Shown piece by piece: positions 43,889 through 53,066 of a stretch of DNA of 64,000 nt. The number at the start of each line of letters is the position of its first letter. Position 1 is the stretch's first letter. Origin of the DNA: Nocardioides antri (GTDB lineage: Bacteria; Actinomycetota; Actinomycetes; Propionibacteriales; Nocardioidaceae); the NCBI RefSeq assembly GCF_008373765.1, contig NZ_VUJW01000001.1, positions 838,568-902,567 on the forward strand, given 5' to 3'. The position numbers and the translations under genes were made by a program. The notes beneath the pieces were generated by a model. That model saw only the letters and a list, made by a program, of their open reading frames with translations, was not told the origin of the DNA and did not search any database.

Positions 43889-45671
43889 CACCTGCTCCGG
43901 GCTGGACGAGGCGCGCGAGCCGCTTGACGTTGCGGAGGTTCGTGAACGTGACGTTGTCCGTCGTGGAGTTGCCGCCGAAGGTCCCGCACCCCAGTGTCAG
44001 CGACGGCACCAAGCCGGTCGTGACGCCGAAGACGCCGTGCGCGCCCGGTGAGTTGGCCAGGATCCTGCTGGTCGGCATCGCGGCGCCGAAGGCGGCGATG
44101 CGGTCGGGGTCGTTGCTGTGCACGATCGACGTGTGCCCGCTGCCCATGAAGTCGAGGAGCCGCCGGGAGAGCGCGATCGCCTCGTCGTCGCCGGAGACCT
44201 CGAAGAGCGAGAGGACCGGCGTCATCTTCTCCCCGGCCAGCTGGGAGTCCTCGCCGTCCCACACGGCCGGGACCACGATGACCTTGATCTCGTAGGGGCG
44301 TTCGAGTCCCGTGAACCCCGCGATCGTGGCCGCGGACTGGCCGATCATCTCGCCCCGGAACCGGTTGGTCGCGGGGTCGATCACCGTCTTCAGGAAGCCC
44401 TCGGCCTCCTCCGGACTGAGTACGGCGGCGCCGGCGCTCTCGAGCTGCGCGACGAAGTCGTCCCGCACCTGCCGGTCGACCACGAGGTTGTGCTCGGCGC
44501 CGCAGATGACGCCGTTGTCGAACGACTTCGACATCACGATCGACGCGGCCGCGGCGGCGAGGTCGGCGTCGGGCGCGACCCAGCACGGCGTGTTGCCGGG
44601 ACCCACGCCGAGCGCCGGCGTACCGGAGCTGTAGGCCGCCTGCACCATCGCGGCGCCGCCGGTGGCGAGGATCAGCTTCACGTCGGGGTGGCTCATGAAC
44701 TGCTGGGTGAGCTTGCGGCTTCCCCGCTTCCTGATCCAGAGCACGAGGTCGGTCGGTGCGCCCTCCGCCTCGAGCACGCCGTGGATCAGCTCGCCGACCT
44801 TGGTGCCGACGCCGAGCACGGCGTGGTGGAAGCTCAGGATGACGGCGTTGCGGGACTTCAGGCTGATCAGGGTCTTGAAGTACGCCGTCGCCACCGGGTT
44901 CGTGACCGGCACCAGCCCGAAGATCACGCCGACGGCCTCAGCGATCTCGGTGACCTGGGTGGCGTCGTCGGTGCCGAGCGGCCCGGCCCCGACGCGTCCG
45001 ACCAGCGACTCGTAGACGCCCTGCGCGGCCACCATGTTCTTCAGGGTCTTGTCGCCGGCGTTGCCGATGTGGGTCTCCTCGACCGTCGCCTCGGCGAGGG
45101 CCTGCGCGTGCTCGACAAAGGTGCTGGTCAGCCGTCCGAGCAGGGCGTCGACGCGGTCCTCGGGCCAGCCGGCGAACTGCCGCTGGGCGGCGGCGGCCCG
45201 GCCCACCAGCTCGTCGACGACCGGGTCGGGTGCGACGGCGAACATCAGGTCGGACACCTGGTTGGTCAGGGTCCGCAGCTTGGCGGTGGCGTCCCGCGCC
45301 AGCTCCAGGGTGAGCGCCAGCGCGGCCGCTGGCTCGCGCCTGGCCAGCTCGTCGATCCCGTCGGTCGTGATCTTCCGGGCCCGGACGCGGGTGTCGGCGA
45401 TCGCCGTCGCCGACCGGGGCAGCCGGTCCAGCAGGGCGACCTCGCCGAGCGTCGCGCCCGGCCCCTCGTAGCGCAGCACCGACTCGGTGTCGACCTCGGG
45501 CAGCTCGAGCTCGATCCGGACGTCACCCTCGTCGATGAAGTACGCCGCGTCGCCCTCGTCGCCCTCCGTGAAGATCGTGGTGCCGGGGTCGAACTCGACC
45601 TCGGTGAGGAGCTTCGCGACGGCCTCCCGGTGCTCGTCGGAGAGAGCGTCGAAGAATCCGGGCAGGCTCAT
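43869..45671 (-). CDS. acylating aldehyde dehydrogenase with N-terminal cNMP-binding domain
   Basis: 600 residues. Residues 1-120 form a cNMP domain (FTEGDEGDAAYFIDEGDVRIEL, GATLGEVALLDRLPRSATA). Residues 150-595 form a CoA-acylating aldehyde dehydrogenase of the AdhE/EutE type (IFGLVPVTNPVATAYFKTLISLKSRNAVILSFH; nucleophile Cys390 in SFDNGVICGAEHNLVV; GVGPGNTPCWV). The iron alcohol dehydrogenase half of AdhE is absent. Expected reaction: aldehyde + CoA + NAD to acyl-CoA, reversible. AGGAGG lies 9 bases before the ATG. First gene of an overlapping three-gene operon. This fusion is unusual. Confidence 0.9.
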   Translation of the reverse strand: MSLPGFFDALSDEHREAVAKLLTEVEFDPGTTIFTEGDEGDAAYFIDEGDVRIELELPEVDTESVLRYEGPGATLGEVALLDRLPRSATAIADTRVRARKITTDGIDELARREPAAALALTLELARDATAKLRTLTNQVSDLMFAVAPDPVVDELVGRAAAAQRQFAGWPEDRVDALLGRLTSTFVEHAQALAEATVEETHIGNAGDKTLKNMVAAQGVYESLVGRVGAGPLGTDDATQVTEIAEAVGVIFGLVPVTNPVATAYFKTLISLKSRNAVILSFHHAVLGVGTKVGELIHGVLEAEGAPTDLVLWIRKRGSRKLTQQFMSHPDVKLILATGGAAMVQAAYSSGTPALGVGPGNTPCWVAPDADLAAAAASIVMSKSFDNGVICGAEHNLVVDRQVRDDFVAQLESAGAAVLSPEEAEGFLKTVIDPATNRFRGEMIGQSAATIAGFTGLERPYEIKVIVVPAVWDGEDSQLAGEKMTPVLSLFEVSGDDEAIALSRRLLDFMGSGHTSIVHSNDPDRIAAFGAAMPTSRILANSPGAHGVFGVTTGLVPSLTLGCGTFGGNSTTDNVTFTNLRNVKRLARLVQPGAGDAHHPG

Positions 45672-45760
45672 CGGGCTTCGCCTCCTGGGGGGCGTGGGGG
45701 GACGAGGGCCGCCCGGTCGACCGTCGCCATGCTAGGACTCCAGCCTGCGCCCCCACCACC

Positions 45761-45780
45761 GCCGATCGGGCGATATCGGC
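45761..45780. promoter_or_regulatory. inverted repeat upstream of the cNMP-aldehyde dehydrogenase operon
   Basis: GCCGAT, 8 bases, ATCGGC in the leader region of the operon. A possible -10 (TAGCAT, minus strand 45734-45729) puts the repeat centre about 50 bases upstream of the transcription start, where a CRP-type activator could bind. The half-sites are not the TGTGA of CRP. Confidence 0.3.
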
Positions 45781-45785
45781 CTAAA

Positions 45786-46784
45786 TCAGTTCACGGCTCC
45801 GCTGTCGAGATCGACCATCAGCGACGAGGTGTCGACCGCGACGAACGCGTCGGCCGGGATCTGCTTCAGGTCCGCGATCAGCCGCTCCGGCCAGGCCCGG
45901 TGCTGCTCGCCCTGGAAGAACCAGGGGCTGCCGTTGTCGGCGAGGACCAGGCCGTAGGTCTGGAACGCGCGGATCACGCGGCGTGCGAGCCGGCCGTAGC
46001 CGGTCGTGTCGAACCCGGGGTCGAGCCGGAAGCGGGCGCCCATCGGCGGGTAGGCCAGCGAGGTGTGGGAGCCGGCGTCGTGGCGGGCCGGCCAGAGGTG
46101 GTGGCTGCTCGTCTCGTCGGTGGTGAACCGGATCGCGTGGTCGATCCGGTCGTCGCGGACCTCCCGCCAGCGCAGCAGCCCCGGCAGGACCGGCAGGCCC
46201 GCGGCGTCCGCGGACGTCCAGCCGTCCGGCCGGAGGTCGTTGGACCGCAGGCTCCAGACCGCGCCCGAGCCGGCACGCCAGCGCCCGTCGCGGACGCGGG
46301 TCGCCCAGGTCTCGTAGAGCCGGCACCGGTCGCGGTCCACCACGATCGCGTGCCGGTCGCCGTCGCTGCGGCGCCCGCCCTCGATGCGGGTGTCACGGCC
46401 GAACGGGTAGCGCACGCGGTCGCTCTCGCTCGCGTAGGTGAACCGGACACGCACCTTGCGGTGGTCTCCCCGGACGACGGTCACCGGGATGCCGTACGCC
46501 GGCCCGTCGCCGTACGACGGTCCGAAGTCGGGATGCAGGTCGCTCTCGGGTGACATCCGGGCGAGCCAGTCCGCGCTGCGGTCGTGCACCGGCAGGTCGG
46601 AGATGTCGGCATGCCACCAGTTGTCGGCCGGGAAGACCCGGCATCCGGCGACAGGCGCGGCAGCCGAGGGTCGCTGCCCGCTGCCGGTGCAGGCGACGAC
46701 CGCGACGACGAGCAGCAGGAGAGCGCCGACCCGGGTCACCGCAGTGAACCCGCGAGAACCATCAGCCCGATGGCCCGTTGGCAC
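45786..46784 (-). CDS. secreted lipoprotein, unknown
   Basis: 332 residues: a hydrophobic signal (ALLLLVVAVVAC) with lipobox Cys near residue 28, then a globular domain of about 300 residues rich in Trp, Asp and Arg. Segments such as CRVFPADNWWHADIS, DRHAIVVDRDRCRLYETWATR and RIDHAIRFTTDETSSHHLWPARH recall large extracellular proteins of actinobacteria that lack an assigned function. GTG 46784 was chosen; GTG 46739 is an alternative that shortens the N-terminus by 15 residues. Divergent from the GGDEF-EAL gene. Confidence 0.7.
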   Translation of the reverse strand: MPTGHRADGSRGFTAVTRVGALLLLVVAVVACTGSGQRPSAAAPVAGCRVFPADNWWHADISDLPVHDRSADWLARMSPESDLHPDFGPSYGDGPAYGIPVTVVRGDHRKVRVRFTYASESDRVRYPFGRDTRIEGGRRSDGDRHAIVVDRDRCRLYETWATRVRDGRWRAGSGAVWSLRSNDLRPDGWTSADAAGLPVLPGLLRWREVRDDRIDHAIRFTTDETSSHHLWPARHDAGSHTSLAYPPMGARFRLDPGFDTTGYGRLARRVIRAFQTYGLVLADNGSPWFFQGEQHRAWPERLIADLKQIPADAFVAVDTSSLMVDLDSGAVN

Positions 46785-46958
46785 CTGCCCATCCTCGATC
46801 TCCCTTCGAGCCCGGAGCAGGACCAGCGTAGGAACCTGCCGTGCTCGTGTCCTCGGAACGGCGATTCGCAGGTGCGCAGGTGCGACGGCTCCTAGACTTG
46901 CGGGCGAGGGGCTGGTCGGGCACTGGATCTGCTGCCGGAAGAACGAGGGATTGTCACG

Positions 46959-49046
46959 ATGAGCAGCGAGCGCGGCGACCAGCCGCTGCACGCAGAGACC
47001 GAGCACGAGCGCAGGCTCCGGCTCGTCATCGAGGCTGCCCCGAACGCCATGGTCCTGGTCGACCGGCACGGAGCGATCGTGCTGGTGAACTCGGAGGCCG
47101 AGCGGCTCTTCGGGTATCCCCGCGACGCGCTGCTGTCGATGGCCGTCGAGGACCTGCTGCCGGAGCGGCTCCGCGCCGGACATCGCGGCGACCGCACGGC
47201 CTTCGTCGCCGCTCCGTCCCGCCGCGACATGGGTGTCGGACGCACCCTGTTCGGGCTCCGCAGCGACGGCGCCGAGGTGCCGGTCGAGATCGGGCTCAAC
47301 CCGATCCAGATCGACGACCAGCCGTTCGTGCTGGCGTCGATCATCGACATCCGCGCCCGGGTCGACGCGCACGCGGCCGAGCAGGACGCCCTGCGCCGCA
47401 CGATCCTCGACAGCATCCCGTTCAGCATCCTCGCCACCGATCCGTCCGGCCGGATCGTCAGCGCCAACGCCGCCGCCGAGCGGCTCCTCGGCTACCCGGC
47501 CTCCGAGCTGGTCGGCGCTTCGCTCGACAAGATCGATGCCGCCCCGCGAGCGGGAGCCGGCGACTGGCAGCGGGTGCTCGAGGCCGCAGTCGGCACCGAG
47601 AAGGAGTGGGCCTACCGCCGGAAGGACGGCGAGGACGTCCCGGTGAGCGAGGCCATCACCCCGCTGGACGGCCCCGACCCGGGATCCCCCGTCGGCTACC
47701 TGGCCGTCGCCTACGACATCACCCAGCGCAAGCGGGCCCAGGCCGAGGTCGAGTTCCTCGAGAACCACGACCCCCTGACGAAGCTGCCCACCCGCACCCG
47801 TCTGCTCGCTCGGCTCAGCGAGGCGATCGCCACCGCCGAGCAGGAGGGCACCGAGGTCGCCGTCCTGGTCGTCGACCTCGACCACCTCAAGCGGGTCAAC
47901 GACGCGCTCGGCCTCCAGGCCGGCGACGAGCTGCTGACGCGGATCGCCGACCGGCTCCGCGCCTGGGTCCGCAGCTCTGACCTGGTCGCCCGTCTCGGCG
48001 GCGACGAGTTCGCGATCGTGCTCCCCGGCCTCCCGCAGGCCGCAGCCGTGACGTCGCGCGTCGAGGCGCTGCTCGAGGACCTGCTGACGACGGTGACGAT
48101 CGGCGGCCATCCGCTCGCGGTCACGGTCAGCATCGGCGGGGCGGTGCACCCGCCCGGCGGCTCCGAGCCTGACGAGCTGCTCAAGCGGGCCGACCTCGCG
48201 ATGGAGCACGCCAAGGCATCGGGCCGCAACAACTTCCAGTGGTTCGACGAGGACATGCTCGATGGGGGCGACGACGCGCTCACGCTCGCCTCCGCGCTGC
48301 GCCAGACCCTCCGCGACGGCGGGCTGTCGATCGCCTACCAGCCGCAGGTCGACATCCGCACCGGACGTGTCGTGGGCATCGAGGCCCTGGCCCGGTGGAC
48401 CCATCCCGACCTCGGCGAGGTGCCCCCCGACCGGTTCATCCCCATCGCGGAGGACGACGGCATGATCGTCCAGCTCGGCGGCTGGATCCTGCGCAAGGCG
48501 TGCCGTGACGTGGCATCGCTCCAACGCGCGCTCGGGCGTCCGCTGCGGGTCGCCGTGAACGTCTCTCCCTACCAGATCCGCAGCGCGGGCTTCCTCGGCG
48601 AGATCGTCGGTGCGCTCAACGACTCCGGGCTGGCGTCGTCCCAGCTCGAGCTGGAGATCACCGAGAGCATCCTGATGGACGAGCGCTCGGGGGCCACCGA
48701 CACGCTCCACGCCATCCGTCGCCTCGGCACCTCCATCGCCGTGGACGACTTCGGCCGCGGCTACTCCAGCCTGGCGTACCTGAGCCGGCTCCCCATCGAC
48801 AAGATCAAGATCGACCGGTCGTTCGTGGAGGAGCTGACCGCCGGCCAGCACTCCCCCGTGATCGACGCGATCATCTCGCTGGCCCACGAGCTCGGGATGA
48901 CGGTGGTCGCCGAAGGCGTCGAGACCGCCGAGCAGGAGAGGTACCTCCGCGAGCGCGGGTGCGACGAGGTGCAGGGGTTCTACTACAGCCGCGGCGTGCC
49001 GACCGAGGACGTCGTGCGCACCGTGCAGACCATCAGCGTCTTCTGA
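46959..49046 (+). CDS. PAS-PAS-GGDEF-EAL cyclic-di-GMP protein
   Basis: 695 residues. Two PAS sensor domains (about 18-140 and 145-270) precede a diguanylate cyclase domain with intact GGDEF at 347-351 and an EAL phosphodiesterase domain with intact EAL at 475-477, plus later EITESIL, DDFGRGYSSLAYL and EGVET metal/catalytic motifs. Both activities are possible; balance would depend on PAS signals. No membrane segment, so cytoplasmic. GAGG lies about 10 bases before the ATG. It adds cyclic-di-GMP signalling to a district already rich in cyclic-nucleotide domains. Confidence 0.93.
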   Translation: MSSERGDQPLHAETEHERRLRLVIEAAPNAMVLVDRHGAIVLVNSEAERLFGYPRDALLSMAVEDLLPERLRAGHRGDRTAFVAAPSRRDMGVGRTLFGLRSDGAEVPVEIGLNPIQIDDQPFVLASIIDIRARVDAHAAEQDALRRTILDSIPFSILATDPSGRIVSANAAAERLLGYPASELVGASLDKIDAAPRAGAGDWQRVLEAAVGTEKEWAYRRKDGEDVPVSEAITPLDGPDPGSPVGYLAVAYDITQRKRAQAEVEFLENHDPLTKLPTRTRLLARLSEAIATAEQEGTEVAVLVVDLDHLKRVNDALGLQAGDELLTRIADRLRAWVRSSDLVARLGGDEFAIVLPGLPQAAAVTSRVEALLEDLLTTVTIGGHPLAVTVSIGGAVHPPGGSEPDELLKRADLAMEHAKASGRNNFQWFDEDMLDGGDDALTLASALRQTLRDGGLSIAYQPQVDIRTGRVVGIEALARWTHPDLGEVPPDRFIPIAEDDGMIVQLGGWILRKACRDVASLQRALGRPLRVAVNVSPYQIRSAGFLGEIVGALNDSGLASSQLELEITESILMDERSGATDTLHAIRRLGTSIAVDDFGRGYSSLAYLSRLPIDKIKIDRSFVEELTAGQHSPVIDAIISLAHELGMTVVAEGVETAEQERYLRERGCDEVQGFYYSRGVPTEDVVRTVQTISVF

Positions 49047-49050
49047 CCGC

Positions 49051-49929
49051 TCATCCCGTCCAGCCGCGGGCCAGCACGTTCTCGAAGATCGCGGAACGTG
49101 CGGTCATGTCCAGCGGGCGCGCGTCCATCAGGACGCGGTCCTCCCGCGTCGGCATGAGCACCCGGACCGTCGTACCGGCGCGCTCGAGGCGGCGGGCCTC
49201 GGCCCGCAGCTGGCGCTGGGCGACCCTGCGGAGCAGTCCGTCCTCCCCCGCCATCGGCGCGAGCACGACGACCTCGTCGAGCCCCGCATCGGCCACGACG
49301 TCGGCGTTCGTGGTCGAGTGCGCGCCGCCGTCGACGTACCGCCGTCCGTCGATGACCACCGGCGGGAACTGCCCCGGGACCGTGCACGAGGCCCGGACCG
49401 CGTCGAGGAAGGGCGGCTGCGGCCAGCCGGGAGCGCCGAAGCAGATCCGACGCCCGGAGTCGTAGTCGAGGGCCGTCACCCAGGTCGCCGGGTGCGGCAC
49501 CCAGACGTCGTCGCCGACCACCGCTGCCAGCGGCGCGAGGAACGCGTCGAGGGAGCCGGTGCCGACCGGGAGCAGGCCGGACAGAGCGGCGAGCGGCATG
49601 ATCCGCCGGGGTCCGACGGCACGCGCGAGCAGCGTCGGCGACGCCGGGAGCGGCAGCCCACGCCTGCCGGACGCTTCGGCACGACGGGCGGCCCGGGAGC
49701 GCAGCGGGTGGGTCTCCGGCAGCTCCCGGCGGTACCACCGCGTGAGGTCCTGGGTCGCGACGCTGCTGGCCAGCAGGCCGGACAGGAACGCACCCTGGGA
49801 CGTGCCGACCAGGACGTCGGCGGTGCGCGGGTCCCAGCCGGTGGCCTCCTCGAGCGCGGCGAGCGTGCCGCTCGACCACGCCAGGCCGGTCACTCCCCCG
49901 GCTCCGATCACGAGTCCCCGCTTGGTCAT
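49051..49929 (-). CDS. patatin-like phospholipase
   Basis: 292 residues forming one patatin domain: LVIGAGGVTGLAWSSGTLAAL (oxyanion loop), VLVGTSQGAFLSGLL (nucleophile Ser in GTSQG near residue 46) and YVDGGAHSTTNADVV (catalytic Asp). No cNMP domain, unlike the patatin at 42080. Probably a cytoplasmic lipid acyl hydrolase. It converges with the GGDEF-EAL gene (4-base gap) and is divergent from the acyl-CoA dehydrogenase gene 70 bases away. Confidence 0.88.
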   Translation of the reverse strand: MTKRGLVIGAGGVTGLAWSSGTLAALEEATGWDPRTADVLVGTSQGAFLSGLLASSVATQDLTRWYRRELPETHPLRSRAARRAEASGRRGLPLPASPTLLARAVGPRRIMPLAALSGLLPVGTGSLDAFLAPLAAVVGDDVWVPHPATWVTALDYDSGRRICFGAPGWPQPPFLDAVRASCTVPGQFPPVVIDGRRYVDGGAHSTTNADVVADAGLDEVVVLAPMAGEDGLLRRVAQRQLRAEARRLERAGTTVRVLMPTREDRVLMDARPLDMTARSAIFENVLARGWTG

Positions 49930-49999
49930 GCGGAGATCAGACCAGTCTCGCGTCCGCGGTGCAAAGATGGGCTGCTGCCCCTGCCGCGAGGAGGCTCGC

Positions 50000-51235
50000 A
50001 TGTATGCCTGGAACGAGACCGAGCTGGCGATCCAGGACGCCGTGCGCCAGTTCGTCGACACCGAGATCCGGCCCCGCCGCGAGGAGCTCGAGTTCGGCGG
50101 GACCCCGCCGTACGACGTGCTCCGGAAGCTCTGGACGACGTTCGGCATCGACGTGATGGCGTCCGACGCCCTGACGTCGCTGCTCGAGAAGGAGCGCTCC
50201 GGCGGCGAGCGGGCCTTCGGCTCGCTGACCGGCGGGGGCGACCAGGCCGGGATGGGCGTCATCCTCGTCAAGGAGCTGTGCCGCGTCTCCCCCGGTCTGG
50301 TCGGCTGCTTCGGGGTGAGCCTCGGGCTCGCCGCGTCGACGATCCTGGCGCGCGGGACGCTGCGGCAGAAGAAGCGTTGGCTGCCCCGGCTCGTCACCCT
50401 CGAGGAGATCGGCGCCTGGGCACTCACCGAGCCGGGCTCGGGATCCGACGCCTTCGGCGCGATGAGGACCTGTGTCCGGCGCGACGGGGACGAGTACGTC
50501 CTCAACGGCCAGAAGACGTTCATCACCAACGGGCCGTACGCCGACACGGTGGTCGTCTACGCCAAGCTCGACGAGCCCGGGGTGGATCCACGTGAGCGTA
50601 GGATCCTGACCTTCGTGCTCGACGCCGGGATGCCCGGGTTCACCCAGGGCAAGCCGTTCCGGAAGATGGGCTTCCACTCCTCCCCGACCGGCGAGCTCTT
50701 CTTCGACGACGTCCGGCTCGGCAGGGACCGTCTTCTCGGCGAGACGGAGGACCACGACACCGGCGACGGTCGCGACTCCGCCAGGAGGGGCTTCGTCGCG
50801 GAGCGCACCGGAGTCGCCGCGATGAGCCTCGGGATCATCGAGGAGTGCCTCGACGTGTGCACGGCGTACGCGAAGGAGCGGGTCCAGTTCGGGCACGCCA
50901 TCGCCGACTACCAGCTGATCCAGCTGAAGCTGGCGAAGATGGAGATCGCACGGGTCAACGTCCAGAACATGGTCTTCCGGACCCTGGAGATGGCGAAGGA
51001 CGGCAAGCAGCCCTCACTGGCCGAGGCGTCGGCGATCAAGGTCTACTCCTCCCAGGCAGCGACCGACGTGGCCATGGACGCCGTCCAGCTCTTCGGCGGC
51101 AACGGCTACATGTCGGAGTACCCGGTCGAGCAGCTCGCCCGGGACGCGAAGTCGCTGATGATCTACGCCGGCAGCAACGAGGTCCAGATCACCCACGTCG
51201 CCAGGGGTGTGCTCGGTCGCGACGACGAGGCGTAG
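50000..51235 (+). CDS. acyl-CoA dehydrogenase
   Basis: 411-residue FAD acyl-CoA dehydrogenase: WALTEPGSGSDAFGAMRT and GQKTFITNGPYADTVVVYAK (flavin contacts), YAKERVQFGHAIADYQLIQLKLAKM and a C-terminal LFGGNGYMSEYPVEQLARDAKSLMIYAGSNEVQ. The position that holds Glu in the medium-chain type (Y-E-G) is Ala here. A Glu at 268 (VAERTG) lies where isovaleryl/long-chain types keep their catalytic base (inference by alignment from memory). GAGGAGG lies 5-6 bases before the ATG. The next gene starts 3 bases after its stop, so they share a transcript. Confidence 0.92.
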   Translation: MYAWNETELAIQDAVRQFVDTEIRPRREELEFGGTPPYDVLRKLWTTFGIDVMASDALTSLLEKERSGGERAFGSLTGGGDQAGMGVILVKELCRVSPGLVGCFGVSLGLAASTILARGTLRQKKRWLPRLVTLEEIGAWALTEPGSGSDAFGAMRTCVRRDGDEYVLNGQKTFITNGPYADTVVVYAKLDEPGVDPRERRILTFVLDAGMPGFTQGKPFRKMGFHSSPTGELFFDDVRLGRDRLLGETEDHDTGDGRDSARRGFVAERTGVAAMSLGIIEECLDVCTAYAKERVQFGHAIADYQLIQLKLAKMEIARVNVQNMVFRTLEMAKDGKQPSLAEASAIKVYSSQAATDVAMDAVQLFGGNGYMSEYPVEQLARDAKSLMIYAGSNEVQITHVARGVLGRDDEA

Positions 51236-51238
51236 ATC

Positions 51239-53050
51239 ATGCACCTGGCCGTCGTCCCTTTCCTCCCCGGCCGACGGCCCACGGACGAGGATCGCTGGCC
51301 CGGGTTCGGGTCGAGCGACCGTGCGGCACTGGTCACCGACGGGCGGCGTCCCAACACCGCCGTCGTTCTCGTCGAGACATACGACCTGCCCGAGACGGCC
51401 TCCCTCGAGGCGACGATCACCATCGACGGCCGGTCCGCCGGACGAGCCCGGGTGTCCGCGCCCCATTCGGCCGAGGCTCGCCAACGCGTGGTGCTGCACC
51501 CCGACGTGGACTTCGCCGGAGTCGACCTGAGTCTCGCCGCCGGCTTCCTTCGACAGGCGCAGGTCGAGGTGCGCGCGATGGACCACGGCAACCTGGTGGC
51601 GGCCGACACGGCGAGTCTCGACGTCTGCGACGTCCGCCTTCTCGGCTCGTTGTACCGGCGGATCACCGATCAGCTGGTGGAGCCGGACATGGTGCGGCAA
51701 GCCCGGGCGGCCGGCGTCGCGGACCCGGGCGTGGCCTACCACCCGTGGTACCCGGTCCTGCTGATCGGCGGCGAGAAGGTCGCCAACTACGTCCGGGCCC
51801 TGGTGGCCGACATCGTCGGCAAGGAGGACCACCTGACTGATCCCGTCTGGCTCCTGCGCGTCGGCATCTACCTCGAGCTGCTCACCTGTCTCGGAGTGAT
51901 CGAGGCCGTGAAGGATGACGTCGGAGACCTGCTCGAGCCGCGGGAGCGTGCTGCTCTGGAGGAGAGTGCTCACTTCGCCGATATCCGCGCGCGGATCGAC
52001 CCCGGGGCGTGGCGAGCGGTGTGGGAACGGCGTGAGGTGAGCTTCGCTCGCTTCGGCACACCACGGCTGGGCCCGGTGTCGGGGCTGAACCTCCTGCGGA
52101 AGCGGGAGGCCACGCTCCAGTTCCTGCGCACCCACCACGAGGACCTCAAGCACGCCATCGAGCTCGCAGGACCCAACAGCTTCAACGCGCAGGAGACCTG
52201 GCAGCGGGTGTTCCGGGACGCGGAGCGGGCGGTGCTCAGCGTGACAGCGGTCGGCCTTCCCGAGCTCCGGTTCCTGCCGGCCGCTGCGCGCGAGGCGGTT
52301 CTGTGGCGCCGCCGGGGACCCGCCGCAGCGCACGGCGTCTACCCGACCGCGTGCGACCAGTACCGCGCCTCCATGAACGAGGTCGCGGACTGGGCCCAGC
52401 GCCATGGACTGATGGAGCACGCGGGTGCCGAGTGCATCCCGCGCGAGGTGAGCCTGCTGTGGAATCTCATGGCCTCTCCTGCCCGGGTGGCGGTACTCCA
52501 GCGACAGGACGGTCTCGGTCCCGACGTCACCATCGGTGAGCCGGTCGTGACAGAGACGCCGGCGACCCGGGAGATCGAGGACCTCCTGAGCGGGGTGCCG
52601 ATCTTCCGCATGTTGACGCGGGACCAGCTCCACGACCTTGCCGAAGGCGCGAGACCGTTGTTCTTCGGACCGACGCAACGCTTCGTCGTCCAGGGTCACC
52701 GAGGCACGTCACTGTTCGTCGTCGCCGAAGGTGCGATCGAGGTTCGTCGGCGCGAGCCGGACGGCAGGGAGTGGCTGGTGGACACGATGGGGCCCGGGTA
52801 GGTGGTCGGCGAGATGTCGCTCCTGACCGGGGCCCCCCGGTCTGCAACGGTGCGCTCCAGGGAGGAGACCCTGGTCTTCGAGATCGGCCGGCAGGCGTAC
52901 CTGCCCTTGGTCCAGGCGCATCCGGAGTGGGTCGACGAGCTGGCAGCGGTCATGGAGGCACGCCTCCGACGCCGATCCGTCCGCATGGCCGAGCTGCAGG
53001 CGGTCGGCACGGACCTCCGGACGCGGATCCGCCGCACGCTGCTGGGGTAG
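51239..53050 (+). pseudogene. cNMP-domain protein interrupted by one in-frame TAG
   Basis: One reading frame of 604 codons, broken only by TAG at 52799-52801. Upstream (520 residues) is an unrecognised region: a strand-rich N-terminal 130 residues, then helical segments around VAYHPWYPVLLIGGEKVANYVRALVADI. From about residue 445 a cNMP domain starts (VPIFRMLTRDQLHDLAEGARPLFFG...FVVQGHRGTSLFVVAEGAIEVRRRE). The TAG replaces a residue in GPG-x-VVGEMSLLTGAPRSATVR, just before the phosphate-binding cassette, which then continues intact to 53050. This could be a nonsense mutation, a sequencing error or readthrough. The start is ATG 51239, in an operon with the acyl-CoA dehydrogenase. Confidence 0.85.
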
Positions 53051-53066
53051 CCGGAAGAACAAGACC

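Noticed and set aside
45672-45785. CRP site (TGTGA-N6-TCACA) in front of the cNMP-enzyme operon
   Set aside because: No such sequence is present in this gap; only the unrelated GCCGAT repeat was found.
45786-48887. Very long minus-strand frame that includes the lipoprotein and the antisense of the GGDEF-EAL gene
   Set aside because: Only the part up to GTG 46784 has a signal peptide and a globular sequence; the rest is antisense to motif-bearing codons.
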